64,000 bases of DNA from VAZQ01 sp963721005 (GCA_963721005.1 CAVRHR010000003.1:1178001-1242000); one strand, 5' to 3'. Positions 51,077 to 60,456 are shown, counted from the first letter of the stretch. The notes: generated by a model not told the origin, from the letters alone. A program made the numbers and translations.

Positions 51077-53482
51077 ATGCGACATTCGGCGAGAGCAGCC
51101 TCCGGCAAAGCGATCCCGGCCTTGCGGCGGGCCATCCATGCGCTGCTGGCAACGACGCTGGTATTGGGTGCCGCCTGGGTCCCGGCCTGCGCCGAACCTG
51201 CCATCCGGGTCGAGGGCAATCAGCACATCGAGGCCGCGTCCATCCGGACCTATTTCCATGCCGCCGACGGCGAGCATCTGCAGGCCGCCGAGCTCGATGC
51301 CGGCCTCAAGGCGCTCTATGCCACCGGCCTGTTCGCCGACGTCCGCATCCGCCGGAACGGCGATGAAGTGATCGCCACTGTGGTGGAGAATCCAACCCTG
51401 GCGCGGGTCGCGGTCGAGGGCAACAAGAAGATCAAGGAGGCGCAGCTCGAGATCGACATGCGGTCCAAGAGCGGCGGTCCGCTCTGGCGCCCGCTGGTCC
51501 AGGAGGACGTGGCCCGCATGGTCGACATCTATCGGCGCAGCGGCTACTTCGCGGCCCGCGTCGAGCCCAAGATCATCGCGCACGCGAAGGAGCGCGCCGA
51601 TCTGGTGTTCGAGATCATCGAGGGCGCCAAGACCGGGGTGAAGAAAATCCAGTTCGCCGGCAACCACGCCTACACAGTCGACCAGCTCAAGGGTGCGATC
51701 AAGTCCGGCGAGACCAACATCCTGAGCTTTCTCTTGAACAACGACGTCTATGATCCCGATCGCGTCGAGGGCGATCGCGATCTTTTGCGCCGCTTCTATC
51801 TCAAGCACGGCTATGCCGACGTCCGCATCGTGGCGGCACGGCCGCAATTCGATCCGACGCAAAACGGCATCGTGCTCACCTTCACGCTTGAGGAAGGCAG
51901 CCAATACCGGATCGGCGCGGTCGAGCTCGAGTCCGGCCTGCCGGAGCTGGATGCCGCCGCCCTGCGCACGCCGCTGCGGCCCGGGGTCGGCGACGTCTTC
52001 GATGCCGACGCCGTGCGCCAGACCGTCGAGGCGCTCTCGCTCGAGACCGCCCGGCGCGGGCAGCCGTTCGCGGTGGTGCAGCCGCGCGAGGATCGCGATC
52101 ATGCCGGCCATGTAGTCCACCTGGTCTATGCGATCGAGCCGGGGGTGCGCCGCTACGTCGAGCGGATCGACATCCGCGGCAACAGCAAGACCCGTGACGA
52201 GGTCGTCCGGCGCGAGCTCGATATCGCGGAAGGCGATGCCTACAACCGCGCGCTCATCGAGCGCGCCGAGCGGCGGCTGAAGAATCTCGGGTTCTTCAAG
52301 AGCGTCAAGATCGCCGAGGCCCCCGGCTCGGCGGCGGACCGGGTCATCGTCAAGATCGAGGTGGAGGATCAGTCCACCGGCGATTTCTCGGTCATGGCGG
52401 GATATTCGGTGACCGATGGGGTGATCGGCGAGGTGTCGATCGGAGAGCGCAACCTCATGGGCCGCGGCGATGCGGTGGCGGCCTCGGTGACCTACGGCCA
52501 ATACATCAAGGCCGGCAGCTTCTCTTTCACCGAGCCGCATGTCGGCGGCAGCGGGCTCGCCGCCGGGTTCGACCTCTACGGCAAGCAGAGCCTCGCCAGC
52601 GACTATCAATCCTATGGCAGCGAGAGCTACGGCACCACTTTTCGCCTCGGCACGGCGCTCACCGAGAACCTGGGCGTGCAGTGGCACTACTCGATCTACA
52701 ACCAGAGCACCTCGCTCGCTCCCGGCTTGATGGATTGCTCGCCCGGCAACCCCCCGCCCGGCTGCTACGCCAACGGCGAGGCGTCGCTGCCGGTCAAGCA
52801 GGCGGTGCTCAACGGACCGGCCTGGGTCTCGGCGGTCGGCTCGACCGTGAGCTACAACACGCTCGACAGCAACCGCAGCCCGACCACCGGCGTGATCTCG
52901 ACGCTCAACCAGGACATGGCGGGGCTCGGCGGCGACGTGAAGTTCCTGCGCACCACCGAGGATTTTCGCGCCTACAGCCCGGTCGCCGGCGACGTGGTCG
53001 GCATGGTGCGCGGCCAGGGCGGCTACATCACCCCGTGGGGCGGCCAGCAGCTGCCGCTCGCCAACGGCTTCTTCGGCGGATCGCAGCTGGTGCGCGGCTT
53101 TGCGCCCAACGGTTTCGGCCCGCGCGACCTCACCCCCGGCACCACCATGGACAATGTGGGCGGCCGCCAATACTGGGCGACCAGCGCGGAGCTGCAGGCC
53201 CCGGTCCCGATGGTGCCCGCCGGCAGCGGGCTCAAGGTCGGCGTATTCGCGGACGCCGGCAGCGTGTGGGGTTACCGGGGCTCGAGCGCGCTCTCGGGCT
53301 CGGGACCCGCCTTGTCGCAATCCCTGCAGGTGGCGGATTCCCGTGTCATCCGCTCGTCGCTGGGCGCCGGGCTGATCTGGGACTCGCCGTTCGGACCGCT
53401 GCGGGCCGATTACGCCATCCCGGTGAGCAAGGCGAGCTACGATATCACCCAGCGATTCCGCTTCAGCGCCGGCGCGTTTTGA
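51077..53482 (+). CDS. bamA: BamA/Omp85-family outer-membrane protein assembly factor
   Basis: From ATG 51077 the protein has 801 residues: a signal peptide to about residue 37, then AIRVEGNQHIEAASIRTYF (POTRA 1), later POTRA units to about residue 385, and a 16-strand barrel ending TQRFRFSAGAF with a C-terminal aromatic. GFFGGSQLVRGFAPNGFGPRDL holds the VRGF motif that closes the Omp85 lid loop. It inserts barrels into the outer membrane. In most alphaproteobacteria the main bamA gene stands beside rseP and lpxD; here it does not, so this may be an extra paralogue. Another ATG at 51047 is possible. Two copies of GCAAAATGCGAC near 51040 and 51075 straddle the start. Confidence 0.9.
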   Translation: MRHSARAASGKAIPALRRAIHALLATTLVLGAAWVPACAEPAIRVEGNQHIEAASIRTYFHAADGEHLQAAELDAGLKALYATGLFADVRIRRNGDEVIATVVENPTLARVAVEGNKKIKEAQLEIDMRSKSGGPLWRPLVQEDVARMVDIYRRSGYFAARVEPKIIAHAKERADLVFEIIEGAKTGVKKIQFAGNHAYTVDQLKGAIKSGETNILSFLLNNDVYDPDRVEGDRDLLRRFYLKHGYADVRIVAARPQFDPTQNGIVLTFTLEEGSQYRIGAVELESGLPELDAAALRTPLRPGVGDVFDADAVRQTVEALSLETARRGQPFAVVQPREDRDHAGHVVHLVYAIEPGVRRYVERIDIRGNSKTRDEVVRRELDIAEGDAYNRALIERAERRLKNLGFFKSVKIAEAPGSAADRVIVKIEVEDQSTGDFSVMAGYSVTDGVIGEVSIGERNLMGRGDAVAASVTYGQYIKAGSFSFTEPHVGGSGLAAGFDLYGKQSLASDYQSYGSESYGTTFRLGTALTENLGVQWHYSIYNQSTSLAPGLMDCSPGNPPPGCYANGEASLPVKQAVLNGPAWVSAVGSTVSYNTLDSNRSPTTGVISTLNQDMAGLGGDVKFLRTTEDFRAYSPVAGDVVGMVRGQGGYITPWGGQQLPLANGFFGGSQLVRGFAPNGFGPRDLTPGTTMDNVGGRQYWATSAELQAPVPMVPAGSGLKVGVFADAGSVWGYRGSSALSGSGPALSQSLQVADSRVIRSSLGAGLIWDSPFGPLRADYAIPVSKASYDITQRFRFSAGAF

Positions 53483-53513
53483 GCGGAACGAAGCCCTGCC
53501 CGAGCGATAGGCT

Positions 53514-53627
53514 GTAGGGTGGGTTGAGCCCACCGATTTAGCATTTCAATTGAAATTCAGCCGGTGGATTACGGCGCCATCGCCTCAGCGGGTGAGGCGA
53601 CTACACAACACGCCTAACCCACCCTAC
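53514..53627. repeat. MITE-like nested palindrome after bamA
   Basis: GTAGGGTGGGTT (53514-53525) is matched exactly by AACCCACCCTAC (53616-53627) over 114 bases. Inside it CCACCG pairs with CGGTGG, around the palindrome TTTCAATTGAAA. GTAGGGTGGG...CCCACCCTAC is a common end of short interspersed repeats in Rhizobiales. No coding frame crosses it. It stands between the BamA-type gene and copy C and may also end transcription. Confidence 0.6.
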
Positions 53628-53759
53628 CATGTCCCGTGTGTGCGGCCTTCTGACAGCGCCCTGACGCTTGCCGCGCAGGGGCAATCCGCCTAGTTTCGCC
53701 GAAATGGCGCCGCCGGCACGCCGGCGACCGACCAACAACATTCGGATCGAGAAAGCCTC

Positions 53760-54581
53760 ATGATCTACCGCAACGCGATCGCCGCCATCGGGCTCGGCGC
53801 GGCGCTGGCCATGTCCATCGGCACCGGCCACGCCTTCGACGACAGCAAATATCCCGACCTGCGCGGCGAATGGCGCGGCACCGGCGGCAACAAGTGGCCG
53901 ACGCCGGCCCCGCTCACCGCAGAATATCGGGCCATCTTCGAGGCCAACCTGCGCGACCAGGAGGCCGGCGGGCCGGGCGACACGCCCACCATCGGCTGCC
54001 TGCCGCCCGGCATGCCCCGGCAGATGAACGTCTACGATCCGATGCAGATCGTAGTCACGCCGGAGATGGTGCACGTCCTGATCGAGCACGTCCACGATTC
54101 ACGCCGCATCTACACCGACGGGCGCGAATTTCCCAAGGAGATGGAGCCGATGTATGCGGGCTATTCCATCGGCAAATGGATCGACCTGGACGGCGACGGG
54201 CGCTTCGACGAGCTGAACGTGGAGACCCGCGGGCTCAAGGGGCCCCGCACCTTCGACAGCACCGGCATCCCGATGCACAAGGACAACGAGACCATCGTCA
54301 AGGAACGGCTCTACCTGGACAAGACCGATCCCAACACGCTGCACAACGAGATCACCACCATCGACCATGCGTTGACGCATCCCTGGACCATCACCAAGAA
54401 CTACCGGCGCACCAAGAGCGATGGACCGATCTGGTGGCGCGAGGCGATTTGCGCCGAGGGCAATCCCCATGTGCGGGTCGGCGACGAGTTCTACATGGTC
54501 AGCGCCGACGGCAACCTGATGCCGACCCGCAAGGGCCAGAAGGTGCCGGATTTGAAATATTTCAAGCCGCCGCAGAAGTAG
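53760..54581 (+). CDS. Secreted protein of an uncharacterised family, copy C (273 aa)
   Basis: A signal peptide (ending GHA) is followed by FDDSKYPDLRGEWRGTGG, with the full motif set of the family: TDGREFP, EPMYAGYSIGKWIDLDGDGRFDELNVETRG, KGPRTFD, HKDNE, EITTIDHALTHPW and LMPTRKGQKVPDLKYF. In the acidic loop DLDGDGRFDELN the last position is N instead of E, so calcium binding, if any, would be weaker than in copy B. The ATG at 53760 was chosen for its signal peptide; its ribosome site is weak. It is convergent with the M15-type peptidase (36-base gap). The function is unknown. Confidence 0.86.
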   Translation: MIYRNAIAAIGLGAALAMSIGTGHAFDDSKYPDLRGEWRGTGGNKWPTPAPLTAEYRAIFEANLRDQEAGGPGDTPTIGCLPPGMPRQMNVYDPMQIVVTPEMVHVLIEHVHDSRRIYTDGREFPKEMEPMYAGYSIGKWIDLDGDGRFDELNVETRGLKGPRTFDSTGIPMHKDNETIVKERLYLDKTDPNTLHNEITTIDHALTHPWTITKNYRRTKSDGPIWWREAICAEGNPHVRVGDEFYMVSADGNLMPTRKGQKVPDLKYFKPPQK

Positions 54582-54616
54582 CGGGCGGCAGCCGATTGGA
54601 TCAAAGCCGGACTTTC

Positions 54617-55645
54617 TCAGGTGTGATGCCGCGCGGTATCAGCCGTAGCCTGCCGGCGATGGAGCGCTTGTGTCCGCGCCGCGGTCTCTACGCTGCGCCC
54701 ACCACAACCGTCCCTGCCGGCATGGAGCAGCTTCTTGCATTCCTTCGACGCCTCCGCGCGAAGCGTCGCGCGCGCGGTTCTGGTGGGGTCGCTTCGCTTG
54801 TGCGGCAGCCGCGTTCGCGCGCCGGCGCCGTTCGCCATCACCTGCTCGCCGAGGCGTCGCCCAGCGAGATCGGCCTGCGCCAGCGCGGCAGGCGCATTGG
54901 CATCCGCATTGCGGCCCTCGGCCACGCTTGCCGGGCTTTCGATCAGCAAATCGCCGGCCTCGAACATGCTGCCGAGATCGATCGGTCCGCTCGCCGTGAC
55001 GGTCTCGCGCAGCGGATTTTCCGGGAGCACGATGCGCACGCGCGTGGGCTGGCAGTGATTCCACTCCAGGCGGTTCTGCGCCCCGTAAGGACACGCCACG
55101 CCATGGCGGGCCGCGATCTCGTGCCACAACCTGGCCTCGGCGCTGCCCGGCCCGCCGATGCCCGACATGTCGACCGCCAGCCCGTAAGTGTGCAGCGAAT
55201 TGAACTTGTCGGAGAAGCCACCCACCCCGAACGCGGGCGGCCGATAGGCCGAGAAGATGCCGGCGGAGGTGAGGCCGGCTTGCCTGGCTTCACGGATGGC
55301 GGCTGCCAGCCGGCGAACGAATTCGGGGTGCAGACGCCCGATCGCCAGTTGCGGGCCCTGGCGCACCATGGTGGTGCCGGGTGTCGCGGTAGCGATCAGA
55401 AAATCCCGATCGGCCGCCAGAATCTCAGTGTTGGACGCGCACGCAGCATCGCTCTGCGGCAGTTCGTCGGCCTGGTACACCACGATGTCTTGAGGGTCGC
55501 AAGAAGCAGCCGCTGCCCCGATCTCCGAGCCGGATGGCGGGAACGGATCAGAAATCGCGGGAGTGGCGGTGAAGAGGAATGCGCCGAACAGCGCTGCGAT
55601 GAGCGGCGGCTTGCAGGCCGCGATCGGGGTCCGACATTTGTGCAT
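54617..55645 (-). CDS. Secreted M15-type (VanY-like) D-Ala-D-Ala peptidase-like protein (342 aa)
   Basis: A signal peptide (residues 1 to about 32, cut near AISD) is followed by GIFSAYRPP and SDKFNSLHTYGLAVDMSGIGG. This gives a zinc site of H152 and D159 (SLHTYGLAVD) and H197 (LEWNHCQ), the M15 H-x6-D-x37-H pattern. An exported M15 enzyme would trim peptidoglycan stem peptides. The C-terminal 100 residues are low-complexity and basic and may be poorly conserved. It ends just before copy C on the opposite strand. Confidence 0.85.
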   Translation of the reverse strand: MHKCRTPIAACKPPLIAALFGAFLFTATPAISDPFPPSGSEIGAAAASCDPQDIVVYQADELPQSDAACASNTEILAADRDFLIATATPGTTMVRQGPQLAIGRLHPEFVRRLAAAIREARQAGLTSAGIFSAYRPPAFGVGGFSDKFNSLHTYGLAVDMSGIGGPGSAEARLWHEIAARHGVACPYGAQNRLEWNHCQPTRVRIVLPENPLRETVTASGPIDLGSMFEAGDLLIESPASVAEGRNADANAPAALAQADLAGRRLGEQVMANGAGARTRLPHKRSDPTRTARATLRAEASKECKKLLHAGRDGCGGRSVETAARTQALHRRQATADTARHHT

Positions 55646-56000
55646 GCATTTCCTGTGCTATTGCGGCGGCCCTCCCCGCGCGCGAATAGCCGGCTCGCAA
55701 TGTCGTTTTTGTGGCTGCAATCCGCCTCGGAAATGGCGAAGGTTCCACGCTCGGAACGCGCGAACAAACAACTTTGAGAAGCGTGCAGGCAATCGACGGC
55801 AGAGCCAGTGTTCCGCACCGGAACTTTGACCTTTCGGCCTGGTGAGGAGCGCGGGCAACGCCCGCGCGTCCTGAGGCTCTCGAAGGACGAACCATGGTCA
55901 CGCGCGGCGCTGGCCGGGCTGTATCCTTCGAGACGGCCGGCAAGAGCCGGCTTCCTTAGGATTAGAGAGTCGGCATTCGCGTTGGTGCGTCTTCTCAGTC
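55646..56000. other. Intergenic stretch of 355 bases with a repeat hairpin
   Basis: No gene is recognised. A hairpin GCGCGGGC-AAC-GCCCGCGC stands at 55849-55867, flanked by GGTGAGGA and TCCTGAGG and by TCTCGAAGGACGAACCATGGTC. This looks like a known Rhizobiales repeat (GAGGAGCGCG...CGTCTCGAAGGATG). It probably separates the two flanking minus-strand genes. Confidence 0.4.
55849..55867. repeat. Perfect 8-bp stem, 3-base loop hairpin
   Basis: GCGCGGGC (55849-55856) pairs with GCCCGCGC (55860-55867). It is part of a palindromic intergenic repeat of Rhizobiales type that continues to about 55925. It may act as a terminator for the gene at 56001, which reads toward it. Confidence 0.5.
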
Positions 56001-56444
56001 CTAGTAGCAACGCGTGATGTTGATCGTACGTTCGCCACCGTCTTCGGACGGAACCGTTTGGGTATCGGTTCGGCAAGTCCGCTGATAGGTCAAGACCGGC
56101 CTGGAGCGCTCGGAGAAATTCTCCATCGGCGGGTAGGCATACGGAACCTCGCCGGACGGATCGGCATACCCGTACGGATAGCCCGGTAGGTAGGATCCGG
56201 CCCACCACAGCGGAAAGCCCGTGTCACCGTGACGCTCTCCCGGCCGCGCCGTCCGAAAATCCCGCATATGCGCCAGAGCAGAGTGAGGCGGCGCGAAAGA
56301 CGAACGGACCGAGCCGTGGGCCGACAGCGATGGGGCAGCCGCAAATCCACCCGATCTCGCGGACGTCTCGACGGGCACGATCATCGTGCCGATGCCGAGC
56401 GCGACCAAAGCAGCTGTGCCGGCCGTACATTTTTGAAAAATCAT
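56001..56444 (-). CDS. Secreted small protein with C-terminal Cys pair (147 aa)
   Basis: A signal peptide runs to about residue 30 (TSARS), followed by a low-complexity Ser/Ala/Pro part, a Tyr/Pro-rich YLPGYPYGYADPSGEVPYAYPP, and a conserved-looking tail YQRTCRTDTQTVPSEDGGERTINITRCY with two Cys. I recognise only a resemblance to small secreted Bradyrhizobium proteins. The ribosome site at ATG 56444 (GGAGTAGGCGTC on the minus strand) is fair. Confidence 0.7.
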   Translation of the reverse strand: MIFQKCTAGTAALVALGIGTMIVPVETSARSGGFAAAPSLSAHGSVRSSFAPPHSALAHMRDFRTARPGERHGDTGFPLWWAGSYLPGYPYGYADPSGEVPYAYPPMENFSERSRPVLTYQRTCRTDTQTVPSEDGGERTINITRCY

Positions 56445-56626
56445 GACGCCTACTCCACGCCTACGCTATTCCGGCCGCATCGAAACGAGGTTAGCGCATT
56501 CTTAACGATGCGCGCAAAGGCACGATTCGGGCATCTTTCGCATGAGGTTAACCGGCGGGCGGGCGGGCATTACCTGGAGCAATGACGGCAATTCGGCGGA
56601 GTCGCGCGCGAGGACCCGCCAGCCGC

Positions 56627-57631
56627 TTACGCGGCCTTGCCCAGCGCCTGATGCGCCTGCGCGGCGATCTCGAATGAGCGCAGCCGCGCGGCGTGGTCGA
56701 AGATTTGTCCCGCCACCATGATCTCGTCGGTGCCGGTGTGCTTGATGAAGGCCTCGAGGCCGCGCCGCACCGTGTCCGGCGCGCCGACGATCGAGCAGCG
56801 CAGCCCGTCCTGCAGGATCGCCTGGGCGCGCGGATCGAGGCCGCGCTCGAAATCATCGACCGGCGGCGGCAGCGGCCCGCGGCGGCCGGTGCGGCGCGCG
56901 ATCAGCGCCTGCTGGTGCGAGCTGAACAGCCGCCGCGCCTCGGCGTCGGTGTCGGCTGCGCAGATGTTGAGCCCCAGCATCACGCGCGGAGCGGCGAGCT
57001 GCTCGGAGGGCTGGAAGCGTGCCCGATAGATCGCCACCGCCTGCTCCATCTCGGCAGGCGCGAAGTGCGACGCGAACGCAAAGGGCAACCCGAGGGCCGC
57101 GGCGAGCTGCGCCCCGAACAGGCTCGAGCCCAGGATCCACACCGGAACGTCGAGGCCGGCACCCGGAATGGCGCGCACCTGCTGGCCGGGCTGCACCGGA
57201 CGGAAGTAGCTCATCAGCTCGATCACGTCCTGCGGAAAGGTATCGGCGGCATCGCCGGCGAGATTGCGGCGCAGCGCCCGGGCGGTGAACTGATCGGTGC
57301 CGGGCGCACGGCCGAGGCCGAGGTCGATGCGGCCCGGATAGAGCGCCGCGAGCGTGCCGAACTGCTCGGCGATCACCAGCGGGGCGTGGTTGGGCAGCAT
57401 GATGCCGCCGGCGCCGACCCGGATCGAGGAGGTGCCGCCCGCCACATGCCCGATGACCACGGCGGTGGCGGCGCTGGCGATGCCGGGGCTGTTGTGGTGC
57501 TCGGCCAGCCAGTAGCGATGGTAGCCGAAGCGCTCGGCATGGCGGGCGAGATCGAGCGTATTGCGAAGCGACTGCGCCGCATCGCTGCCTTCGACGATGG
57601 GCGAGAGGTCCAGAACGGAGAGCGGGATCAT
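56627..57631 (-). CDS. LLM-class flavin-dependent oxidoreductase (bacterial-luciferase-like), 334 aa
   Basis: IPLSVLDLSPIVEGSDAAQSLRNTLDLARHAERFGYHRYWLAEHHNSPGIASAATAVVIGHVAGGTSSIRVGAGGIMLPNHAPLVIAEQFGTLAALYPGRIDLGLGRAPGTD is the classic N-terminus of the single-domain luciferase family. It uses FMNH2 and oxygen to oxidise a small molecule. ATG 57631 was preferred; a start three codons upstream at 57640 is possible. It is followed upstream on the same strand by the MFS gene at 57693, with a 61-base gap. Confidence 0.94.
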   Translation of the reverse strand: MIPLSVLDLSPIVEGSDAAQSLRNTLDLARHAERFGYHRYWLAEHHNSPGIASAATAVVIGHVAGGTSSIRVGAGGIMLPNHAPLVIAEQFGTLAALYPGRIDLGLGRAPGTDQFTARALRRNLAGDAADTFPQDVIELMSYFRPVQPGQQVRAIPGAGLDVPVWILGSSLFGAQLAAALGLPFAFASHFAPAEMEQAVAIYRARFQPSEQLAAPRVMLGLNICAADTDAEARRLFSSHQQALIARRTGRRGPLPPPVDDFERGLDPRAQAILQDGLRCSIVGAPDTVRRGLEAFIKHTGTDEIMVAGQIFDHAARLRSFEIAAQAHQALGKAA

Positions 57632-57692
57632 GGAACCCATATAGGGACAGGCGGTGCCGTCGTCCACGGCCGGCACGGCGCGCGCGGATGGA

Positions 57693-59156
57693 TCAAATGC
57701 GCCGCAGCGGAATCGACATCGCCAGCGCAGCACCGGCGCCGGCGAAGCCGGCGATGACCAGGAAGGCGGCCCGGAACGCCTCCGCGATCTCGGCTTGAAC
57801 GATCGCCTGCCGGGCGGCGGGAAGCGCCGCCAGCACGCCGGCGCCCTGCTCCATCATGGCGCCGAACAGCGCGGCGGTCTCCTTGTCGGTCGCCGCGAGC
57901 ACGGCGAACAGCACCGCGGCCACGGTGGCGGTGCCGAAGGCGGCACCGATCGAGCGCGAGAACTGGACCGACGCGGCGGCTTCCCCCAGCATGCGCGGAC
58001 CCGACGCGGACTGGACCGTCACCTGGACCACCCCCATGACGGTGCCCATGCAGAGCCCGTTCCAGAGAAACACCCATGCCAGCTGCACGGTCCCGAGCAG
58101 CGGGGCGGCCAGCGCCAACAGCAGCAAATTCAAGGTGACCAGCATCAGCCCGTAGGACGGAAAGATCGCGGTCCGGCCCGACACGGTGACCATGCGGCCG
58201 GTCGCCATCGAGCCGATCCCGATCCCGATCATCAAGGGTAGCAGCAACAGGCCGGTCTGCGAGGGCGAGATGCCGCGCACCACGATCAGGTAGATCGGCA
58301 GGAAGGTGATCAGCGAGACCAGCGCGGCGCCGTGGCAGGCCGCCAGCGCATCGCTGCGCCAGATGGTCGCCTGCCGCAGCAAGGCGATCGGCAGCAGCGG
58401 CGAAGCGGTGCGCTGCTCGCGCCGGATCAGCAGCACCAGGGAGACCACCGCAAGCGCCACCAGGCCGAGCACGGCCGGAAGCGCCGAGAGATCGAGATGC
58501 TGCGCCCGCTCCAGCGCCAGGATGAGCGGCGCCACCAGGCCGGCAAACAGCAGGATGCCCCAGCCATCGATCTGCCAGCGGCCGGTCGGATGCGGATGCG
58601 ACGGCAGCCGCAGCGTCAGCACCGCGGCAATCAGGCCGAGCGGCAGGTTGATCAGGAAGATCGACGGCCAGCCCAGATGTTGCGCCAGGAAGCCGCCGGC
58701 CACCGGCCCGAACGCATTGGCGGAGATGCCGACGCCCGCCAGATAGCCCTGGTAGCGGGCCCGCTCGCGCGGCGGAATGGCCTCACCGACCAGCGCCTGC
58801 GACAATGTCATCAGGCCGCCGCCGCCGAGTCCCTGCAGCACCCGGGCGGCCGTGAGCGCCTCGATGCTGGTGCACAGCGCGCACAAGAGCGACGCCGCCA
58901 TGAACACGCACAGTCCCACGATCATCAGCCGGCGGCGGCCATATTGGTCGCCCAGCCGGCCATAGATCGGAGCCGCCACCGTCGAGGCGATCAGGTAGGA
59001 CACCACCACCCACGAGGCCCGCTCCACCTCGCCAGTCGAGGCGACGATCGCCGGCAGCGCGGTCGCCACGATGGTCTGGTCGACGGCTGCCAGGAACATC
59101 GGCAGCATGATGGAGGGAAACACCCGCAAGAAGGAAAATTGGTCGGGAGCGCTCAC
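57693..59156 (-). CDS. MFS drug/metabolite exporter, DHA2 (EmrB) type, 14 helices (487 aa)
   Basis: FLAAVDQTIVATALPAIVASTG is the DHA2 motif (D-x-T-I-V-x-x-A-L-P). GRLGDQYGRRRLMIVGLCVF and VLQGLGGGGLMTLSQALVGEAIPPRERARYQGYLAGV fit the antiporter motif and the gating loop. It probably exports a lipophilic drug or metabolite by proton exchange. It shares direction with the luciferase-like gene (57631) and lies 46 bases after the Usp stop. The substrate is unknown. Confidence 0.93.
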   Translation of the reverse strand: MSAPDQFSFLRVFPSIMLPMFLAAVDQTIVATALPAIVASTGEVERASWVVVSYLIASTVAAPIYGRLGDQYGRRRLMIVGLCVFMAASLLCALCTSIEALTAARVLQGLGGGGLMTLSQALVGEAIPPRERARYQGYLAGVGISANAFGPVAGGFLAQHLGWPSIFLINLPLGLIAAVLTLRLPSHPHPTGRWQIDGWGILLFAGLVAPLILALERAQHLDLSALPAVLGLVALAVVSLVLLIRREQRTASPLLPIALLRQATIWRSDALAACHGAALVSLITFLPIYLIVVRGISPSQTGLLLLPLMIGIGIGSMATGRMVTVSGRTAIFPSYGLMLVTLNLLLLALAAPLLGTVQLAWVFLWNGLCMGTVMGVVQVTVQSASGPRMLGEAAASVQFSRSIGAAFGTATVAAVLFAVLAATDKETAALFGAMMEQGAGVLAALPAARQAIVQAEIAEAFRAAFLVIAGFAGAGAALAMSIPLRRI

Positions 59157-59202
59157 GGGGCTTGAAATGTCCTCACTCCCCCGACGCGCGCGAGCGTTGC
59201 GG

Positions 59203-60036
59203 TCAATGCGCGAGCAGCACCGGCACGGTCGCTTGGCTGAGAATGTGCTGGGTGGTCCCGCCGAAGATCATTTGACGCAGCCGGCTCTGAGTGTAGGCGC
59301 CCTTGACGACGAGATCGCAACCGAGGCTCTCCGCTTGCGCCAGCAGCACCTCGCCGGGACGACGTTGCCCGGGTGCCACGATGATGGACTCCGCGCGCAC
59401 ACCATGCCGCAGCAGATTGCCGGCCATCTGCTCGCCGGTCGGGCCCGGCACGGTAGCGCCCTCCACCGTGCAAATGGTGACGCGGGAGGCTTTGCGCAAC
59501 AGCGGCATCGCGAAGGCGGTGGCGCGGGCCTGCTCGGTGCTGCAGTTCCAGGCGATCAGGACATTGTCGCCGATGCTAAGTGGCGGCGTGGGCGGCGCCA
59601 GGAGCACGGGCCGGCCGCTGTCGAACAAAGCGGATTCCATGGTGGCCATGCGCGGACCTTGCCGGCCCTTGGCGGGCCGGCCCAATACGATGAGGTCGAA
59701 AACGCGGCCATAGCTGCCGACGAAGTCCTCGCCGCCCGGCGCGCCGTCGAGCCAGGCATGCGAAACCGCGCCGCTTCCCTCCGGGGGCGGCACCGCCTTC
59801 GCCCGCATGAAGGTCTCGAAAATGCCGCGCGCCTCCTTGACGATCTCGAGGTCGTTCTCGCGCAGGCTGACCACGGTCAGGCTGTTGACCGGATCCATGG
59901 TCACCATATTGCCGATGGCCGGCCGCAACGCGTAACCCTCGACATGCGCGCCGAACCTGGCCGCCACCAGCAGCGCCGTCGCCAGCACGGATTGGATCGA
60001 ATCGTGGGGCTCGACCGGAACCAGGAGGGTCTTCAT
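59203..60036 (-). CDS. Universal stress protein, tandem UspA domains (277 aa)
   Basis: MKTLLVPVEPHDSIQSVLATALLVAARFGAHVEGYAL begins domain one, ending FDLIVLGRPAKGRQGPRMATMESALFDSGRPVLLAPP. Domain two begins GDNVLIAWNCSTEQARATAFAMPLL and ends CDLVVKGAYTQSRLRQMIFGGTTQHILSQATVPVLLAH, a G-x2-G-x9-G(S/T)-like nucleotide loop. Tandem Usp proteins support survival under stress. The start at 60036 is set by the conserved KTLLVP motif. Confidence 0.93.
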   Translation of the reverse strand: MKTLLVPVEPHDSIQSVLATALLVAARFGAHVEGYALRPAIGNMVTMDPVNSLTVVSLRENDLEIVKEARGIFETFMRAKAVPPPEGSGAVSHAWLDGAPGGEDFVGSYGRVFDLIVLGRPAKGRQGPRMATMESALFDSGRPVLLAPPTPPLSIGDNVLIAWNCSTEQARATAFAMPLLRKASRVTICTVEGATVPGPTGEQMAGNLLRHGVRAESIIVAPGQRRPGEVLLAQAESLGCDLVVKGAYTQSRLRQMIFGGTTQHILSQATVPVLLAH

Positions 60037-60138
60037 GGGACGGGTCGCCTGTTTTGCGCGCAACTCGCCAATTCGACATGAGCGGCGCCCAAAAAACAAG
60101 CTGCCGTTTCGACCGCGCAGCGGCCAGCCGCCCATCCT

Positions 60139-60420
60139 TCAATGCGAGGGCTTCTGCTTAAGCTTTGCGCCGATCTCCACTTTGGCTCGAACCACCTCGC
60201 CCAGGCGGTGATGGTCGCGCGGCTCGAGACCCTCGGCGCTGCCGGCCATGCCCTCGTTGCTGGCGGTGAGCAATTGCCGCGCATCCTGCTCCCAGGTGTC
60301 GAGCGCCTTCGACTTCTCCTTGGGCGAGAGCTTCTTGTCGGCCGCGATGTCGGCGGGCTTGCGATAATGGGTCTCGGGATGGTCCAGCTTGTCGTGCGGC
60401 TTTCGCGAATTGTCCGACAT
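60139..60420 (-). CDS. Small hydrophilic protein (93 aa)
   Basis: MSDNSRKPHDKLDHPETHYRKPADIAADKKLSPKEKSKALDTWEQDARQLLTASNEGMAG has the spacing D-x-LSPxEKxxALDxWEQDARQLLxASNEGM, which I recall from small conserved proteins near stress genes in Rhizobiales. It is charged and helical and has no membrane segment. The function is unknown. The gene lies upstream of the Usp gene on the same strand. Confidence 0.85.
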   Translation of the reverse strand: MSDNSRKPHDKLDHPETHYRKPADIAADKKLSPKEKSKALDTWEQDARQLLTASNEGMAGSAEGLEPRDHHRLGEVVRAKVEIGAKLKQKPSH

Positions 60421-60456
60421 TGACTCGCTCCTGTTGTATCCCCGCGCCGCTTCGTC

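Noticed and set aside
50927..53533. Minus-strand frame of 868 codons under the BamA-type gene
   Set aside because: It is antisense to a gene with clear POTRA and VRGF motifs. Its Ala/Arg/Gly/Asp bias is the usual complement artefact.
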